From assembly GCA_947305735.1 (NCBI GenBank), contig CAMZEO010000008.1:1-42471 (forward strand): a DNA stretch of 42,471 nucleotides, in the 5' to 3' direction. Positions 40,650 to 42,471 of this stretch are shown here, in pieces. The notes under the pieces are model-generated. The model was given only the letters and a program-made list of their open reading frames with translations. It had not been told where the DNA came from and made no database searches. Made by a program: the position numbers and the translations under genes. Origin of the DNA: an uncultured Planctomycetales bacterium (GTDB lineage: Bacteria; Planctomycetota; Planctomycetia; Pirellulales; Thermoguttaceae). Numbering within the stretch: the stretch's first letter is position 1; each line of letters starts with the position of its first letter.

Positions 40650-41640
40650 GGCGCCGTGACGACAAGGAAATTGGAAACGGCGTTCATTATGCAAAAAACA
40701 ATAAAAAGATTATCAACGGCGTCGAATACGTATGGAATGAAAGTCAAGACGCTTACGGACTATGGAGATACAACCGCAAAGGCGGTTTATTTTTCGCGCC
40801 CCTCGACGAACGAAGCGAGATCGACGCGCCGGTTATTGGCGGAGCCGAATATAACGGTAAAGACGCGCCCGTTCTGGACTACGAAGTAAATAATTAGATT
40901 AGATTCGTCGATGACGGCGATGTTCGCTATCTGGAAGAAGAGTCTCAAAAATCACTGAGAAGGATATTGCCGATCGATGATTATGACGGTGGGAACTGCG
41001 TTTTTTTACGATCGCTTACTCCGAAGAGCGTTCGTTTTTCGCCAATAAAAAAAGCGGGCGACGACGTCTTCTATTCCGACGACGCTTGCAAAGCGGTTTT
41101 TTTGGCTCCGAAAGAAGAACAAAAATTTCTTGCCGAAATTGAAAGAGCTTTTGATTTCTGCGGTCGCGTTATCGATAATTTGTTAAACAAATCGGACGTC
41201 CCAAAGCTTTTTGAAAAAGTGCGAATCCTCGACGTTATCGTCAAACGCGGAGAATTCGACGAACACAATAATCTTATTTCCACGTCGGGGATTTCGCCCA
41301 AAATAGTTGGAGAGGTTGCGGCTCATGAAGTTGGGCATGCCGTCGAGCATTTGGTTCCGCGCGTCAGACGAAAGGCTCTGGACGCGTATATTCGGATGAC
41401 AACGGATCCTGAGGGACAAACAAGGGCTGAACTTCGTTCGATGATAACGGATGCGCCGGCTCAATCCACCGCGGTAAAAGAGTATTGTCGCCTCGGGAAT
41501 ATCGACGTTTCGAAGCCTATGCGTTAAAAGACTTGAACGATAGAAGAACGGAACTCGTCTCCGTCTTTTTCAAAGAATTATATTCCGATCCTTTATCGCT
41601 TCATTGCTATTTTGAAGTTTTTTATCAATTAGTCGCGTAG
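40650..41640 (+). pseudogene. Broken gene for an HExxH-motif (putative metallopeptidase) protein
   Basis: One reading frame is coding-like from about 40650 (GVHYAKNNKKIINGVEYVWN) to an amber codon at 40895-40897, continues in the same frame (IRFVDDGDVRYLEEESQ) and runs to a stop at 41525-41527. It carries AHEVGHAVEHLVPR, an HExxH zinc-peptidase-type motif, about 100 residues before the end. From the T-run at 41508-41510 onward the natural continuation (FEAYALKDLNDRR, later FKELYSDPLSLHCYFEVFY) lies in another frame and ends at TAG 41638-41640; one missing T would explain the shift. So there is a nonsense codon and a frameshift in one gene, or one of them is a sequence error. No start codon with a ribosome site is clear. 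An intact stretch (40967-41527, TTG start) could still be expressed. I do not know the family; toxin- or phage-type proteins come to mind. Confidence 0.5.
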
Positions 41641-41662
41641 GAGATTCCGGGCAACGGAAAAA

Positions 41663-41815
41663 ATAACGGTTAAAATATTTACTGTCCAAAAAGGCGACGC
41701 TCGCGTCGAGCGGTTCAAAACGCTGTTCGTCGACGGCGTTTTTTTTAACGAAGGTTGCGTGAAGTACAACGACGGGGAATTTTTCGAATTGTTGCTTCGT
41801 AATTTTCAGTTATGA
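41663..41815 (+). pseudogene. Small frame of about 50 residues lacking a start codon
   Basis: The frame reads KIFTVQKGDARVERFKTLFVD, then NEGCVKYNDGEFFELLLRNF, and ends at TGA 41813-41815; it looks like ordinary protein. The position where a start would be expected has ATA (41663-41665) behind TAGGAG (41638-41643), so the ATG is probably mutated. It follows the broken HExxH gene and overlaps the next small frame by four bases (ATGA). It could be a partner such as an immunity or antitoxin-type protein, but I recognise no family. Confidence 0.35.
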
Positions 41816-41958
41816 AAAAGATAAGTCGTCCCGGATCGATCTATTATACCTCGATCTATTATCCTAACAAACTTATTTGTTATGAGACAGGCTTTATAAG
41901 GCGTATCGACGATATGATTTCCGATCTGGAAATTACGAATAACGCGACGGGTTTTTAG
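41812..41958 (+). CDS. Hypothetical 48-residue protein
   Basis: A short frame (MKKISRPGSIYYTSIYY, later FIRRIDDMISDLEITNN) starting at an ATG that overlaps the preceding stop. It has no visible ribosome site of its own, so translation would be coupled. No family is recognised. It may be the truncated front of a gene whose rest is lost. Confidence 0.35.
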   Translation: MKKISRPGSIYYTSIYYPNKLICYETGFIRRIDDMISDLEITNNATGF

Positions 41959-42223
41959 AATTTCGATAGTCGCTTTTTCTTCAAATGGGAATATAGAAGA
42001 ACGGAGAGCGCGTTAGCCCCCTTAATCGTCCGCGCGTTTACGCTTGCTCTACGCTCTTGTCGGACTCCGCGCAACGTCCGACGCTGGCGGTTTGTTTTCG
42101 TCGCGCGGCGCGCATATAAACCGCAAACGCGCGATTTCTCCAACAACGCGTCTCCAAAACGCGGAACTGGAGCCGCAAGCAGCAGGCGCCTTTGTCCTCC
42201 GTATGTTGCAGGCAACCTTTTGC
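41959..42223. other. Intergenic stretch without visible genes
   Basis: Open frames on the minus strand here are composed of Arg/Ala-rich noise without start sites or recognisable motifs. I see nothing to annotate until the promoter at 42224. Confidence 0.35.
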
Positions 42224-42252
42224 TTGACGAAACCGTTTGGTAACGTTAGAAT
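42224..42252 (+). promoter_or_regulatory. Promoter of the Rpn-type gene
   Basis: TTGACG (42224-42229), 17 bases, TAGAAT (42247-42252); transcription would begin near 42259, directly at the Shine-Dalgarno, so the leader is very short (about 14 bases). Confidence 0.62.
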
Positions 42253-42272
42253 AGTGACAAAGGAGCGACGTC

Positions 42273-42471
42273 ATGGCGAAAAAAACGAACCGCGAATATC
42301 GGGACCGTCTTTTCAAGTTCATCTTTGGCAATCCGAAAAACAAAGCGTGGACGCTAAGTTTATACAACGCCGTCAACGGCTCGAATTACACGGACGAGGA
42401 CGCGATCGAGATCAATACGATTGAAGACGCCGTCTACATGGAAATGAAGAACGACGTGTCGTTTTTAATCA
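42273..42471 (+). CDS. Rpn-type PD-(D/E)XK nuclease/transposase-like protein, N-terminal part
   Basis: The first 66 residues of a gene cut by the window end. KTNREYRDRLFKFIFGNPKN, AWTLSLYNAVNGSNYTDEDA and NTIEDAVYMEMKNDVSFLI are the typical opening of proteins annotated as Rpn family recombination-promoting nuclease/putative transposase, with the first helix and the start of the nuclease core. The family is scattered by transfer and often present in many copies in gut bacteria. AGGAG (42261-42265) lies seven bases before the ATG, and a strong promoter precedes it. The catalytic residues are beyond the window. Its function is possibly DNA cleavage in recombination or phage defence. Confidence 0.78.
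   Translation, partial: MAKKTNREYRDRLFKFIFGNPKNKAWTLSLYNAVNGSNYTDEDAIEINTIEDAVYMEMKNDVSFLI

Noticed and set aside
1..42471. CRISPR arrays, insertion sequences with terminal repeats, rRNA genes
   Set aside because: I saw no regularly spaced repeats, no transposase apart from the partial Rpn-type gene, and no rRNA-like sequence.

Overview
The window looks like the chromosome of a planctomycete, probably of the Pirellulales/Thermoguttaceae type and possibly host-associated. This rests on four family-level signs: a large secreted protein with a hydrazine-synthase-alpha-like propeller and three c-type haem motifs, a Tat-exported Gfo/Idh/MocA oxidoreductase, a stand-alone GspK-like protein with a low-complexity tail, and a large GH10-like hypothetical. 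The organism is an inference and no marker gene settles it. Codon use is dominated by GAC, GTC, GCG and CGC, which produces many long but meaningless open frames opposite the real genes.

Layout. 1-7.4 kb: a surface-polysaccharide region (aldolase-type fragment, PfkB sugar kinase, membrane acyltransferase, two tandem paralogous GT4 glycosyltransferases, one GT2), looser in spacing, with broken or remnant pieces. 7.5-10.9 kb: the secreted multihaem protein. 11.3-15.8 kb: an RND efflux pair (lipoprotein adaptor and inner-membrane pump) behind a clear promoter. 16.2-20.0 kb: a compact peptide-modification module consisting of a 52-residue precursor-like peptide, a Ser/His-type S26 peptidase, a PqqD-like protein, an HPr-kinase-like protein and an ABC exporter, with back-to-back promoters between kinase and exporter. 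20.1-23.6 kb: a fused FAD/Fe-S oxidoreductase. 23.6-27.2 kb: uvrB, a Gfo/Idh/MocA oxidoreductase and tRNA-Ile(GAT). 27.3-31.5 kb: the GspK-like and GH10-like proteins. 31.9-33.5 kb: the Tat-exported oxidoreductase, with its own terminator. 33.6-40.5 kb, all on the minus strand: an ABC-F ATPase, two tandem NSS sodium symporters, a MetS-type small subunit, and LptB. 40.6-42.5 kb: accessory DNA with a broken HExxH-protein gene, two tiny frames, and the start of an Rpn-type PD-(D/E)XK nuclease.

The most interesting part is the 16.2-20.0 kb module. It has a leader-binding protein (PqqD-like), a kinase of the type that phosphorylates some lasso peptides, a possible leader peptidase, an exporter, and a small peptide whose N-terminal half carries a YxxP motif like RRE-recognised leaders. 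It lacks the usual RiPP chemistry (no radical SAM, no lasso cyclase, no lanthionine enzyme). It may be a minimal phosphopeptide or signal-peptide export system. Promoters of one recognisable class (TTGAC-like, 16-17 bp, TATAAT/TAGAAT-like) can be placed before many of the genes and helped to decide several starts.
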